From Candidatus Thorarchaeota archaeon (GTDB taxonomy: Archaea > Asgardarchaeota > Thorarchaeia > Thorarchaeales > Thorarchaeaceae), in NCBI GenBank assembly GCA_004376265.1, contig SOKL01000045.1, positions 1 to 52,884 of the forward strand: 52,884 nt of DNA, read 5' to 3'. Under the pieces are notes generated by a model that saw only the letters and a list, made by a program, of their open reading frames with translations, was not told the DNA's origin and ran no database searches. The position numbers were made by a program, and so were the translations under genes. This document shows, in pieces, positions 1 through 8,353 of the stretch (position 1 is its first letter; each line of letters begins with the position of its first letter).

Positions 1-311
1 AGAGAATTTTTCCTCGTTCATTGATAGGAGCTTTTCTACTCACACCAATCCTAAGCATCGGTTGATGTCAGATGAAGTATATCATAAAGGAGCTGAGAGA
101 AGTTTAGCTCATGTTCATGGACCTTTCAGAAATCAAGGGAAAGATACTGGATGGTATTGAGAAGGACCTACGCGTTTTATGAAATCGAACCAAGATTGAA
201 AAAGACCTATAGAGAGAAAAGCCACGAATTATGCAGAAATGATTGATAATGAACCTCGAACTAGAAGTCCGTTGTCGTGGTTCAACATTGAAAGCAGGGG
301 GATAATGAATA
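1..311. other. No convincing gene (window edge)
   Basis: I see no supported gene here. One 23-codon plus-strand frame (ATG at 111, stop at 180-182) reads as a charged helix-like peptide, but it has no clear Shine-Dalgarno site and the following frame is full of stops. It may be the remnant of a decayed gene. The minus-strand frames in this stretch overlap the next gene and look like shadows. Confidence 0.4.
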
Positions 312-836
312 ATGATACCAGTTGCAAAGTGTGGCGATGTATTACTGTTTGTGGGAGTTGACCCGGGTTTTTTAGACACACTAGAGAACCTCTATAGTAA
401 ACCGATATTTGAAACCCAATTCGGTGCAGTACATACGTTTGGTATTTACATAACACCACAGAAAAAGAGAGTTCTGCTCATTGAGCAGTATTATGCTCTA
501 ATTTGGAAGCCCTTTTTTGGTCTTAGATGGCTGAAGTTTGAGGATGTTAACGATGGCTATGTTCGCCTAGAGGATGTCTCCGACTTTGACCGAATGAAAA
601 CGCTTAATGTGGATTTGGGTTTCGGAGAACTTGAAGTCAAACAAGACCACTTCAACAAATGGAGAGGAGATGCACTTACTAACAAACTCATAGAGTATCT
701 TTCACGTCAAGATGTTACCGAGAGATTCCAGAACCTTATAGAAGAAATTTCCAAGGGTGTAGAAGAGGGGAAATATAGACCAAAAAGAATATTCACTAGG
801 ATTGCTCTACGTCAAAAAAGACCAAAATTGGATTAA
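312..836 (+). CDS. Hypothetical protein, 174 aa
   Basis: I do not recognise a family. The ATG follows a purine-rich stretch. The protein has a hydrophobic, beta-rich first half (about residues 8-75, with an aromatic segment LIWKPFFGLRW around 65-75) and a charged helical C-terminal half (about 100-174) ending in a basic tail rich in K and R. There is no signal peptide or clear membrane helix, so it is probably cytosolic. It converges on the AlbA_2 gene at 1010-2164, and a dispersed 93-nt repeat lies between them. The function is unknown, and the accessory neighbourhood gives only weak guidance. Confidence 0.6.
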   Translation: MIPVAKCGDVLLFVGVDPGFLDTLENLYSKPIFETQFGAVHTFGIYITPQKKRVLLIEQYYALIWKPFFGLRWLKFEDVNDGYVRLEDVSDFDRMKTLNVDLGFGELEVKQDHFNKWRGDALTNKLIEYLSRQDVTERFQNLIEEISKGVEEGKYRPKRIFTRIALRQKRPKLD

Positions 837-910
837 ATACAGAGGAAGGCACTCATTCTCCCTTTATTCTTAAACACAACCCCCATTATTGGTTTGAAAT
901 ATCCGTCTGT

Positions 911-1003
911 CAGGGAGTGATGGCGTGACGTTATCCCTGGTCATTTTCCTGTGATACAGTTCTCCCAGTGTGAGATAATAACATATCTCGGAATTAACCA
1001 GCT
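911..1003 (-). repeat. Dispersed 93-nt conserved element, copy A
   Basis: Read on the minus strand from 1003, this segment aligns without gaps over 93 nt to 48356-48448 on the plus strand. By hand I count 71 of 93 positions identical. Both copies contain the hairpin GAGATA-6 nt-TATCTC and the block CACAGGAAAATGACC. The copy starts a few bases after the stop codon of the AlbA_2 gene and lies in the convergent intergenic gap. It could be a small structured RNA, the end of a mobile element or a decayed coding fragment. The reading frame is broken by a stop in copy B, which argues against a simple protein. Confidence 0.6.
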
Positions 1004-1009
1004 AGAAGA

Positions 1010-2164
1010 CTATTCTTTCTTTTTGATACTCCTCAGAATATCAAACCAAGAATCGGTAAACAATCTTCCAACATTTACGACCCAAGAAGACTTAGAGCTT
1101 TCCATAGTTTTTCTGTAAATCTGGTTTAACTCAGAATAGAGTCTTGTTATCGTTTTCAATCTAGCAGGACCATACTCGTTATTTATCCAATCATCAAAAT
1201 CATCTTTATCCAGAGTTTCCAGATACTCAAACATTTTCCTATCGTTAGGAATTTGGTCAAATCCCCGATAGATTTCCATCCATTCAAGAAACATATTATC
1301 CCTGGTGTCTTCCAACCAATTTTTCATCTTAGCGAGATTCAGTTTGAGGTGAAAGTGGATTTCTTGATTCTCAGGGGTTTCTGGATCCCATTCCTTATCA
1401 TCAACCTCACTCAACATACCTGCTCTGATAAGTTGTATCATTCCAAAAGCTCTCAATGCTACTGCGTTCATAATATGCTTAGGTAATCGATTTGCATCAG
1501 GTAGTATTTGAAATTCTGTTGCTTCAATGGCACGGTCATAGAATTGATTGTAAACCATATTCTCGATGAATATTGCTTCCTTTCCTTGAGTCGAAATCTT
1601 TGACTCAATTTGTCTTCGAAGGGAGTGTTTGGGGTAGCTTTGCACTTGTTGTTTTGCCAAGTCCCTGTATTCTCCCTGAATCTCAGACAAGAATACCGCA
1701 CTCAATGCTTCACCCTTGAATTTCGTCTTTTCCAATTGAAGTCTCAGTATTTCATTTGGAGTGAGAGGTGGACATTTGTCCTCAACACGTTTGTAAACTC
1801 GTTTATCCACTTCATGAATATCAGTTGACTTTTCTATCTTGATTATTCCATAATCTAGATTATCAAGACTCCTTTCAAACACACCAATTGTTGCTGGCGG
1901 GTTTATTCTTGTTCTAGCCACATCTTGTATAACCTTGGCATCAAAGGAAGCAGAATCAATTCCAACTCGCTCCCACGTTTGGTCGACAACTCCTACAATT
2001 ATGTACCCTCCCCCAGCATTAGCAAAACAAGCTATATCTTTAGCTAACTCTTTTCGTTCACTCTTCCCCTCTAGGGATTGTTTCTCTTTGAAATCAACAT
2101 TACTTGTTTCATCAGGTTTTTCCAAAAATTCCTTTAGAATATCTAATACTTCATCCTCTGCCAC
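1010..2164 (-). CDS. AlbA_2 (Schlafen-type / divergent AAA-4) domain protein
   Basis: 384 aa. Residues about 20-130 carry the AlbA_2 signature: an acidic DFKE strand near residues 24-27, then ELAKDIACFANAGGGYIIVG near 39-58. This domain is found in Schlafen-like regulators and in nucleic-acid-binding or nuclease proteins of accessory and defence loci. The remaining 250 residues are helical and charged and do not match a domain I know. There is no AAA motor and no winged-helix tail that I can identify. It lies next to the deaminase-fusion gene on the same strand with about 100 nt between them, so the two may form an accessory or defence pair. That role is inferred. Nucleic-acid binding is the safest statement. 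Confidence 0.8.
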   Translation of the reverse strand: MAEDEVLDILKEFLEKPDETSNVDFKEKQSLEGKSERKELAKDIACFANAGGGYIIVGVVDQTWERVGIDSASFDAKVIQDVARTRINPPATIGVFERSLDNLDYGIIKIEKSTDIHEVDKRVYKRVEDKCPPLTPNEILRLQLEKTKFKGEALSAVFLSEIQGEYRDLAKQQVQSYPKHSLRRQIESKISTQGKEAIFIENMVYNQFYDRAIEATEFQILPDANRLPKHIMNAVALRAFGMIQLIRAGMLSEVDDKEWDPETPENQEIHFHLKLNLAKMKNWLEDTRDNMFLEWMEIYRGFDQIPNDRKMFEYLETLDKDDFDDWINNEYGPARLKTITRLYSELNQIYRKTMESSKSSWVVNVGRLFTDSWFDILRSIKKKE

Positions 2165-2267
2165 AGCAATTCAGCTCTCATTTCATCTTGTCTAGCAATC
2201 CCTCAGCACGGAATGGAATCCCCACATCACAATATAGGTAAATCTGTTTCTACGAACCATTTTCCAT

Positions 2268-4640
2268 TTATGGTACTCTCGACATTTCGATTTTCTTAAT
2301 TTTCTTTCGGATTTCTGGATGATTCCTTAGTTTAGATATCATTCGTACGCACCTAATAGTTCGGTCGGGAATTCCAATATCAAGTCGTTCAAGAACTTTC
2401 TGAATATGGTCTGAATTAATATCATCTAGAGAAAGGAGATTAACAAGATTGATGAGGCTATGAAGTAAAACTCCAGGGATCTTTGACTCAAGAACCAAAC
2501 TTTGTAGATTCTGACTTATTTTTGGAAATTTCTTTTTCAATTTTAATAATTCAGAGATTGAATAGCACAGAATGGATGCATCAAAGTATCCATCCCTTTC
2601 CAACATAACATACATGTGCAACCATAATTCTTCATTGGGCCCTGGAGAGGTTAATTCTTGGAATATTAGTCTTATCTGATTCAAGAAACTAGTACTGTCC
2701 CTAAATCCCAGTTGCAACGCTCTGAAGAATAACCTTGTTCTCTCTACAGCATCTTTCTCAACAAGTCCTATATGGAACCAAGATGCAGATTTCACACCTT
2801 TTGGAGATGTGTCACTAAGCTCTTTTGAAGAAAGAAGAGGCCACAACTTCCAATCTTTGTTAAGTGCATATTCAGCTTCTGCTAAACCTCTCCAAGAGCT
2901 TCTCTCCCCCGCATCTATTTTCGAAGCAACACTATAAGCTAGGTGGGATAGTCCATACGCCTCAGTTTGGAAAATGAGCCCTCCTAATCGAATCCATCCC
3001 CCAACATCATTTATCTCAACTGCATATGCATGATCCAATGCTTTTTCGAGTTTATCTATCCTTAACTCGATAGTGCTTTTGTGTTTAAGCGAGATTAAAT
3101 CCCCTACGTTCACTCTTGTTTGTTTAGGTGTTTCATATTTGGGCAATCCAAGCTCCCTAAGTAAGGCCCCTTTCTTCTCTTGTAATTCTAAGATTATGGC
3201 ATCTCTCTCTTTTCGTTGATCTTCTTTTGTTATATTGGGTTGTCGAATTTCTATTGCTCTGAAGAAAACTTCATTTTGTTCAATGATTCTTTTTGACAAA
3301 TCATCAGGGAATCTACCAATCTTAATTCCAGCCTTCTGTAGTACTAGCTCACCTTGTCCTGCGATAGAAGGATTGTAGTCCAGTGTTCCAATCCAAACTT
3401 TTCTGAGTTCCCTAGACCGTATCCAATTTGCACAAGGCCGTTTGTCGTGTTTTCTTGTCGTGCATGGTTCAAGTGTAGTAATAAGGTCTGCACCTCGTAC
3501 ACGTGGATCATCCCTCGCATTTCGTTCCAAAGCTATATACTCAGCATGATTCCCAATCCCTATTTCGCCGCGATATGCTTGAGAGATGATCTCACCATCT
3601 TTTACAATGACGGCTCCCACTTTGGGAGTTGATTTTCCAGACTCAGTCGGACATTTTTCCGCAAGATCAACAGCACGTCTAAAATGGAAATATCCTACTT
3701 TGTTCGGATTGCTTTCATCCAACTCAGTGAGTAATACCTCTTTTTTTGCAAGTCTTACCTCAGCTGCTTCGTGACTCAATAAGATCGAAATTTTCAAAGA
3801 TATATCACGACTATAACTCTGCCAATCATCTATTTTTATAGCGAATCCAGCTTTTTTTGTAAAACTCTTTACATCTTGTGGAGTTCCATCCCCAGTACTT
3901 TCAGGGATCTCTAATCGTTCAGATTTGTACTGTACTACGCCAATGTCATCTTTGGAGTTATTCAAAGATATTGCAGCTGTAATCTCATTTTCAAAAATAA
4001 TTGGACAAGAAAAAAGAACTTCTAGACCATCTTCATTTGCCGATATTGAGATGAAGTGGGTCCATGTGGGTGCAACAAAATCTAAACCCGTTGAATGGGT
4101 AATATCAAAATCGATTCCAAGAGTCTTAGTGACAAAATCAGCAACATTTTCGTAATCGTGAAACGGAAATTCTTCAACTGTCCGTTCCAACATATGATAT
4201 AGACTATTATCAAATTCATAGAATGAATCGCAAGAAAAACGAGCTGTATAGGGTGCTGTATCTCCAAAAAGTCTAGTTTGGTCTCTTGGCCTTAGTACGG
4301 TCCATCGTTGTTTCTTTTCACAAACAAAATGCAGCAGACGATTGTTGACAGTAATGCTTTGTTTCGTGCTAATTTCATCAACTACTCTTTCTAGAGTGTT
4401 GATATCTCGAACCTCGTATTCTAAATGAAATCCCTTGGGAATTGGATATTCTGGCAAATAATGCCCTGGAATTTGTTTCTCGCTTCCAAGAATGACAAGT
4501 CCTCTTATCACCACATACCTGTTGGGTTCTACTTCAGCTGCTAAGACCAGAAGGTGAAGTGAGGAGTATAAAGTTTCGAACTTTTTGATATATTCCCGAA
4601 ATTTACTCAGTTGTTCAATCATTACGAAACATTCCCTCAC
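2268..4640 (-). CDS. Multidomain protein with embedded RibD/CDA-type deaminase domain
   Basis: 790 aa. Residues about 315-445 form a cytidine/deoxycytidylate-type deaminase: HAE at 365-367 (zinc His and catalytic Glu) and PC at 392-393 with the second zinc cysteine at 403. The ten-residue spacing between the cysteines resembles the RibD/Tad-like branch rather than PCxxC. The first 310 residues are an unrecognised mixed alpha/beta region. Residues about 480-790 are helical, possibly a helical-repeat platform. Free-standing riboflavin or tRNA deaminases lack such flanks, so a nucleotide- or nucleic-acid-editing role in an accessory system is possible; its substrate cannot be read from sequence. 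An alternative start is Met7 (4622). It is next to an AlbA_2 gene. Confidence 0.75.
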   Translation of the reverse strand: MRECFVMIEQLSKFREYIKKFETLYSSLHLLVLAAEVEPNRYVVIRGLVILGSEKQIPGHYLPEYPIPKGFHLEYEVRDINTLERVVDEISTKQSITVNNRLLHFVCEKKQRWTVLRPRDQTRLFGDTAPYTARFSCDSFYEFDNSLYHMLERTVEEFPFHDYENVADFVTKTLGIDFDITHSTGLDFVAPTWTHFISISANEDGLEVLFSCPIIFENEITAAISLNNSKDDIGVVQYKSERLEIPESTGDGTPQDVKSFTKKAGFAIKIDDWQSYSRDISLKISILLSHEAAEVRLAKKEVLLTELDESNPNKVGYFHFRRAVDLAEKCPTESGKSTPKVGAVIVKDGEIISQAYRGEIGIGNHAEYIALERNARDDPRVRGADLITTLEPCTTRKHDKRPCANWIRSRELRKVWIGTLDYNPSIAGQGELVLQKAGIKIGRFPDDLSKRIIEQNEVFFRAIEIRQPNITKEDQRKERDAIILELQEKKGALLRELGLPKYETPKQTRVNVGDLISLKHKSTIELRIDKLEKALDHAYAVEINDVGGWIRLGGLIFQTEAYGLSHLAYSVASKIDAGERSSWRGLAEAEYALNKDWKLWPLLSSKELSDTSPKGVKSASWFHIGLVEKDAVERTRLFFRALQLGFRDSTSFLNQIRLIFQELTSPGPNEELWLHMYVMLERDGYFDASILCYSISELLKLKKKFPKISQNLQSLVLESKIPGVLLHSLINLVNLLSLDDINSDHIQKVLERLDIGIPDRTIRCVRMISKLRNHPEIRKKIKKIEMSRVP

Positions 4641-4670
4641 GTTCTAGTTTACATTATCACTCAACTCTTA

Positions 4671-4684
4671 CTATATTAAAATAG
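4671..4684 (+). promoter_or_regulatory. TATA-like promoter for the first short peptide gene
   Basis: The A/T block CTATATTAAAATAG lies about 45 nt upstream of the ATG at 4722. It is placed as an archaeal TATA box would be for a transcript starting near 4702-4706 with a short leader. The assignment is by position and composition only. Confidence 0.4.
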
Positions 4685-4721
4685 CAGGTGTATCGATTTC
4701 GAAACCAATCATCAAACACCT

Positions 4722-4793
4722 ATGGGACGTGTCAAGCACGGCAACCCCGGTATCGGTGCTACAAAGTCTTCAGCATATGTACCGTTGAAGTAA
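4722..4793 (+). CDS. 23-aa conserved microprotein, copy 1
   Basis: A complete ATG-to-TAA frame of 23 codons. The peptide begins Met-Gly-Arg-Val and continues KHGNPGIGATKSSAYVPLK to the stop. Two more copies of the same core lie at 6776-6838 and 8191-8262. Between copies 1 and 3 I count nine nucleotide differences in the shared 20 codons plus stop, all of them synonymous, which is strong evidence for translation and purifying selection. Copy 1 stands alone behind its own TATA-like box and precedes the membrane-protein gene at 4836. There is no hydrophobic segment. The glycine-rich GNPGIGAT stretch and the basic Lys residues could bind nucleotide or RNA, but I do not recognise the family and assign no function. 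Confidence 0.7.
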   Translation: MGRVKHGNPGIGATKSSAYVPLK

Positions 4794-4835
4794 GAACCAG
4801 TATTGTAGCACAGAATCATAAACACTAATTAGTGA

Positions 4836-6779
4836 ATGAGTAATTTCCATTTGTCTGTGGTACAAGTGGGATTCGTAAGAATAGATGAGGTTAGAGTCAA
4901 ACATGTTATTGTATTTCTTTCTCTATCTTTACTCATCGTTGCCCCATTAGTTTCATCCAATCAAAGAGTAACAGAACCTAATGTAGTTGTAGAAGAGTAT
5001 CAAATGGAGGGATCAACAGGATACACAGTCAGCAAAACATCCTGTTCACCTCAAAGTGAAGTTGTAGTCTATAATGGAACTGTCAAGGATCCAGGAGCAG
5101 ATTGGTATTCAGAGAGTTTCCATAGTGAAATCCATACTGGTATAACTAGTGTCAATGTAGAACTTAGCGGCACTGTGCCTATTAGTAATAAGATTTCCCA
5201 TATTTCATGGGCGAAATTCTATGGTAATCCAACCCTACCTCTTTTGAACTATTCTGAAGTGACTGTTTCAGTCCCCCTTAAATCTCTTCGAGGGTCAGCT
5301 AACATAACCGTATATGTGTATCCGAAAGCATGGCCAGATACTGAATATCGTGATTACTGGGAGATTGCCACACATTTAGAAGAGGGCAACTCTGAAACTC
5401 TGGTGTTGAACCCCTCCATTAACAGAACTTACAATCTTAGCTCTGGTTGGATTGTTCGCTCCAATATACTTGTAGACATCATTTCAACAGAAGAGTCACT
5501 AATTCAAATTGGCGAGGTTGTAATCTCAGCCAGGTCAACCGAAGATCTCTATCCAGTCACATTTGATTTTCAAAGTCCTGATGGAGAGAGCCTTCTTCTT
5601 AACCCATACATGTACACACTTCGTGAAACAGACACACATACAGTAAATGGAGAGTTAGCCTGTTATCCAGCGCTGGAACTGACTCGTACAGGAAACATCA
5701 CAGAATCCTCAATTTTTGTGCAGCGAACCTTCAATGAAACCCTCTATCTTGCAGCAGGTCAGTATGAGGGAGTTGCAGGATGGTTCACTATGAGTGAGGG
5801 AATTTCGGGATGGCCCCATATGAGTCTTCATGATTCAACATTCAATGTCAGCTTCGTAGTCGAACCTGGAGATTCAATACTTGTCGAAATTAGAGTAACC
5901 GCGTACCGTCTATCTATTGACCTATCCCCGTCATTCGCCTATAGTGTGGTCTGGATAATCGCTGACGAAGCTAGATATAATGGCCTTTTTCCCTTACAAG
6001 AAACCGAGTATCTATTCATACCTGGGAGTGAAGTATACCTTATCACTTTGGGAGCGTCATTCTTAACAAGTACCTATATCTTTGTAGAGACTGAAGGTTC
6101 AACTAGCGTCAAAGTATCGATCACGTATCCACACTTGTCCTTTTTCGGTATGATTCTCGATTGGGGACAGATGATTGGATTAGTTGGAGCATTGTTGTTG
6201 CTTTCAGTATTCGTTTATGAGGGAATAAAGAACAACTTCGTTGGAATGAGAAAACACTGTAATCATAGAATCAGTTTCCTTCCTATCTCTCTCTCTTTCA
6301 TGACACTGATTTTACCATGGGTGAACTATACTTACGAGAGGACATTCACCAATCCAGCTTTTACTGCATTCGCTACAATTATGGTCCCGATATTTACTAC
6401 GTTCTTCTGGAATCCAACGAGTCAAGTCACACCAATATCAAGTAGCAATCCATTTCCAAATGCAATTCCTATCATTTTCCTCTATTGGATTCCAATAGTC
6501 TATCTTAGTTATTTGATAATTACAAGTAGAAACTGTATCAGTCATGATCTGTCAAGAAATGATATGCATCCTTTACTAAGAATAGCAGTTATTGGAGGAC
6601 CATTCATAATAGGTTGTTATTATCTGTGGCTCTGTATATTGGGATTGTATTTCATCGATATTGGACTAGTTGCGGCACTTCTATCACTACCATCATGGGT
6701 CATCGTTCTCAGATTAGAAAAACGAAATAATCAGATTCAGTCAGCAAATGACAATTCGCAGTCACCAATAAACCCGTAA
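4836..6779 (+). CDS. Secreted/membrane protein with large ectodomain and C-terminal TM bundle
   Basis: 647 aa, unrecognised. A signal peptide or anchor spans residues about 23-40. It is followed by an ectodomain of roughly 390 residues, rich in beta structure and N-x-S/T sequons, suggesting an exposed, glycosylated domain. The last ~200 residues hold a membrane bundle: one segment around MIGLVGALLLLSVFVYEG, then three to five more. The true start could be downstream, because a basic segment (RIDEVRVKH) precedes the hydrophobic core and the first 20 residues are not typical of a signal. The gene lies between copies 1 and 2 of the microprotein. Its stop (TAA 6777-6779) overlaps the copy 2 frame. 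A cell-surface role is inferred. Confidence 0.7.
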   Translation: MSNFHLSVVQVGFVRIDEVRVKHVIVFLSLSLLIVAPLVSSNQRVTEPNVVVEEYQMEGSTGYTVSKTSCSPQSEVVVYNGTVKDPGADWYSESFHSEIHTGITSVNVELSGTVPISNKISHISWAKFYGNPTLPLLNYSEVTVSVPLKSLRGSANITVYVYPKAWPDTEYRDYWEIATHLEEGNSETLVLNPSINRTYNLSSGWIVRSNILVDIISTEESLIQIGEVVISARSTEDLYPVTFDFQSPDGESLLLNPYMYTLRETDTHTVNGELACYPALELTRTGNITESSIFVQRTFNETLYLAAGQYEGVAGWFTMSEGISGWPHMSLHDSTFNVSFVVEPGDSILVEIRVTAYRLSIDLSPSFAYSVVWIIADEARYNGLFPLQETEYLFIPGSEVYLITLGASFLTSTYIFVETEGSTSVKVSITYPHLSFFGMILDWGQMIGLVGALLLLSVFVYEGIKNNFVGMRKHCNHRISFLPISLSFMTLILPWVNYTYERTFTNPAFTAFATIMVPIFTTFFWNPTSQVTPISSSNPFPNAIPIIFLYWIPIVYLSYLIITSRNCISHDLSRNDMHPLLRIAVIGGPFIIGCYYLWLCILGLYFIDIGLVAALLSLPSWVIVLRLEKRNNQIQSANDNSQSPINP

Positions 6780-6838
6780 AACACAGCAACCCCGGTATAG
6801 GAGCCACAAAATCCTCAGCTTATGTCCCACTGAAATAG
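6767..6838 (+). CDS. Microprotein copy 2, lacking an ATG start
   Basis: This frame encodes the same core, VKHSNPGIGATKSSAYVPLK, ending in TAG. Against copy 1 I count twelve synonymous changes and one replacement (Gly to Ser), plus a changed stop codon, so the peptide sequence has been kept. The codon aligned with the start Met is AAT, and no ATG, GTG or TTG lies in frame after the last upstream stop. The frame is -1 relative to the upstream membrane-protein gene and overlaps its stop. Translation could come from a -1 shift at A-AAC-CCG just before that stop, from near-cognate initiation at GTA (6776), or not occur if the start was lost recently. Confidence 0.5.
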   Translation, partial: NKPVKHSNPGIGATKSSAYVPLK

Positions 6839-6976
6839 ATGGCAATGGTCATTATTTCATGAAACCCTGCTCTGTCAGTTTGATTGAGCAGAGTCACTTC
6901 TCTTTTCCATTTAGTTTATCACTTCAAATGCAATATATCCCATAGCTGATTCCATTTACGAGAGGGAACGATTCGC

Positions 6977-8194
6977 GTGGAAGAGGAAAGTAGAGGTATA
7001 CCAAGAAACGTCTTGGTTATGTCTGTAGGCAACACGATAACAACGTCAGCAAACTCGCTATGGATAATGTTCATGCCCTATCTTTTTGCTGATGTAGGAA
7101 TAATTCCGTTCTACATTGGAATCATCTTCACAGGCCTGGCAGTATCAAGAGGAACAGCATCACTTGTTGGTGGTAGAGCTGCAGATAGAATGGGTCGAAA
7201 ACAAGTCATCTACATTGGATATGGGAACTACATTCTTGGAGCACTAGTAATTCTCTTTTCCTTGATATTCTTTTCAACCAATACAAACCTCACAGGGCTT
7301 TTTGCAGTTATAGGTTACATGTGGATGATGGTAGGTAGTGGGTTGCAGAGACCTGCCTCATCAATGCTGTTGATAGAAAGTAGTCCACAGAAACGAAGAG
7401 GGCTCTCATTTATGTTCGCTACAAGATTCCTCCCATCAATCCCCCCTGCGGTTCTAATTCTTATAGGAACATCACTATATGTCAACAATCAGTTCTGGCT
7501 TGGTCTTTCCCTAGGTATCGCAGGACTGTTAGTTGTTCTTTTATTATTCATTGTCTTTCTTCAAGAAACACATATTGGAGCGACCCAAAGCCAGCAAAAA
7601 ATGAGAAGGCCGAGTATTCCACGTTTTGATGGTTTCCTAATTCTACTAGTTGCGGCGTTTGCACTTGATGGAATCTCAAGTAGCGGTCTCTCGTGGTACG
7701 TTCCTATCTTTATTGGGCGGGCAAACGTGGACTTCTATGGAGTCATGATATCAGTTTCCACATTAGTTATTGCTATTTCAGCCTTAGTTTCAGGAGGTCT
7801 GGTAGATCGATTCGGAACTAAAACTGCGATTCTTGGAGGTTGGAGTTTACTTGCAGTCACCGTTGCTTTGTTCCCGTTCGGTTCAACATTACTGGAGATA
7901 GTTATCCTCTACTCGATTTGGGCAGGACTGGACATGGTAGATGTATCAGTACCACCTCTCGCAATTGCCGAGAAATATCCAAAGGAAATGCGTGCATCTA
8001 TCATGGGAACCTATTCAATGTCTGTATCCCTTCTGAGCATGGTTGGACCTGTACTGATATCGTTCGGTCTTCTTCTTGGAGATAATGTGCCCTTTTACAT
8101 GAAAGCAGTAATGAACTCTGTTGGAGTCTTATTCTTCATACTTGCCACAAGACCTAGTCAAATCATTGATGATGATGTTTCAGCTCGCCAATGA
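6977..8194 (+). CDS. MFS transporter
   Basis: 405 aa, about 12 membrane helices, the usual size for the major facilitator superfamily. The loop 2-3 signature is clear: GGRAADRMGRK at about residues 65-75. A half-repeat copy, GGLVDRFGTK, starts the second six-helix half. The GTG start at 6977 is supported by the upstream GAGAGGGAA Shine-Dalgarno-like stretch. The substrate is unknown; drug or small-metabolite efflux is common for this architecture, and no binding-site motif narrows it. Its stop codon overlaps the start of microprotein copy 3 as ATGA, so the two are probably translated from one mRNA by coupling. Confidence 0.9.
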   Translation: MEEESRGIPRNVLVMSVGNTITTSANSLWIMFMPYLFADVGIIPFYIGIIFTGLAVSRGTASLVGGRAADRMGRKQVIYIGYGNYILGALVILFSLIFFSTNTNLTGLFAVIGYMWMMVGSGLQRPASSMLLIESSPQKRRGLSFMFATRFLPSIPPAVLILIGTSLYVNNQFWLGLSLGIAGLLVVLLLFIVFLQETHIGATQSQQKMRRPSIPRFDGFLILLVAAFALDGISSSGLSWYVPIFIGRANVDFYGVMISVSTLVIAISALVSGGLVDRFGTKTAILGGWSLLAVTVALFPFGSTLLEIVILYSIWAGLDMVDVSVPPLAIAEKYPKEMRASIMGTYSMSVSLLSMVGPVLISFGLLLGDNVPFYMKAVMNSVGVLFFILATRPSQIIDDDVSARQ

Positions 8195-8262
8195 GACAGG
8201 TAAAGCACGGAAATCCTGGAATCGGTGCTACAAAGTCTTCTGCCTATGTACCGCTGAAATAA
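8191..8262 (+). CDS. 23-aa conserved microprotein, copy 3
   Basis: An ATG-to-TAA frame of 23 codons. It differs from copy 1 only at residues 2-3 (Arg-Gln instead of Gly-Arg); from Val4 on, the protein is identical while the DNA has nine synonymous changes. The ATG overlaps the stop codon of the MFS gene (ATGA), the classic arrangement for translational coupling, so it appears to be the last cistron of the transporter operon. The 63 nt of identical protein coding make chance very unlikely. No family is recognised. Compare copies 1 (stand-alone) and 2 (start lost or frameshifted). Confidence 0.75.
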   Translation: MRQVKHGNPGIGATKSSAYVPLK

Positions 8263-8353
8263 AAGAAAGGGTGATACCTCTCCCCAATCAGAGCAAAGTT
8301 TCAACGAACAGTTGATATGATTTTGATTCGTAGAGGACATAGGTAGAAGCAAA

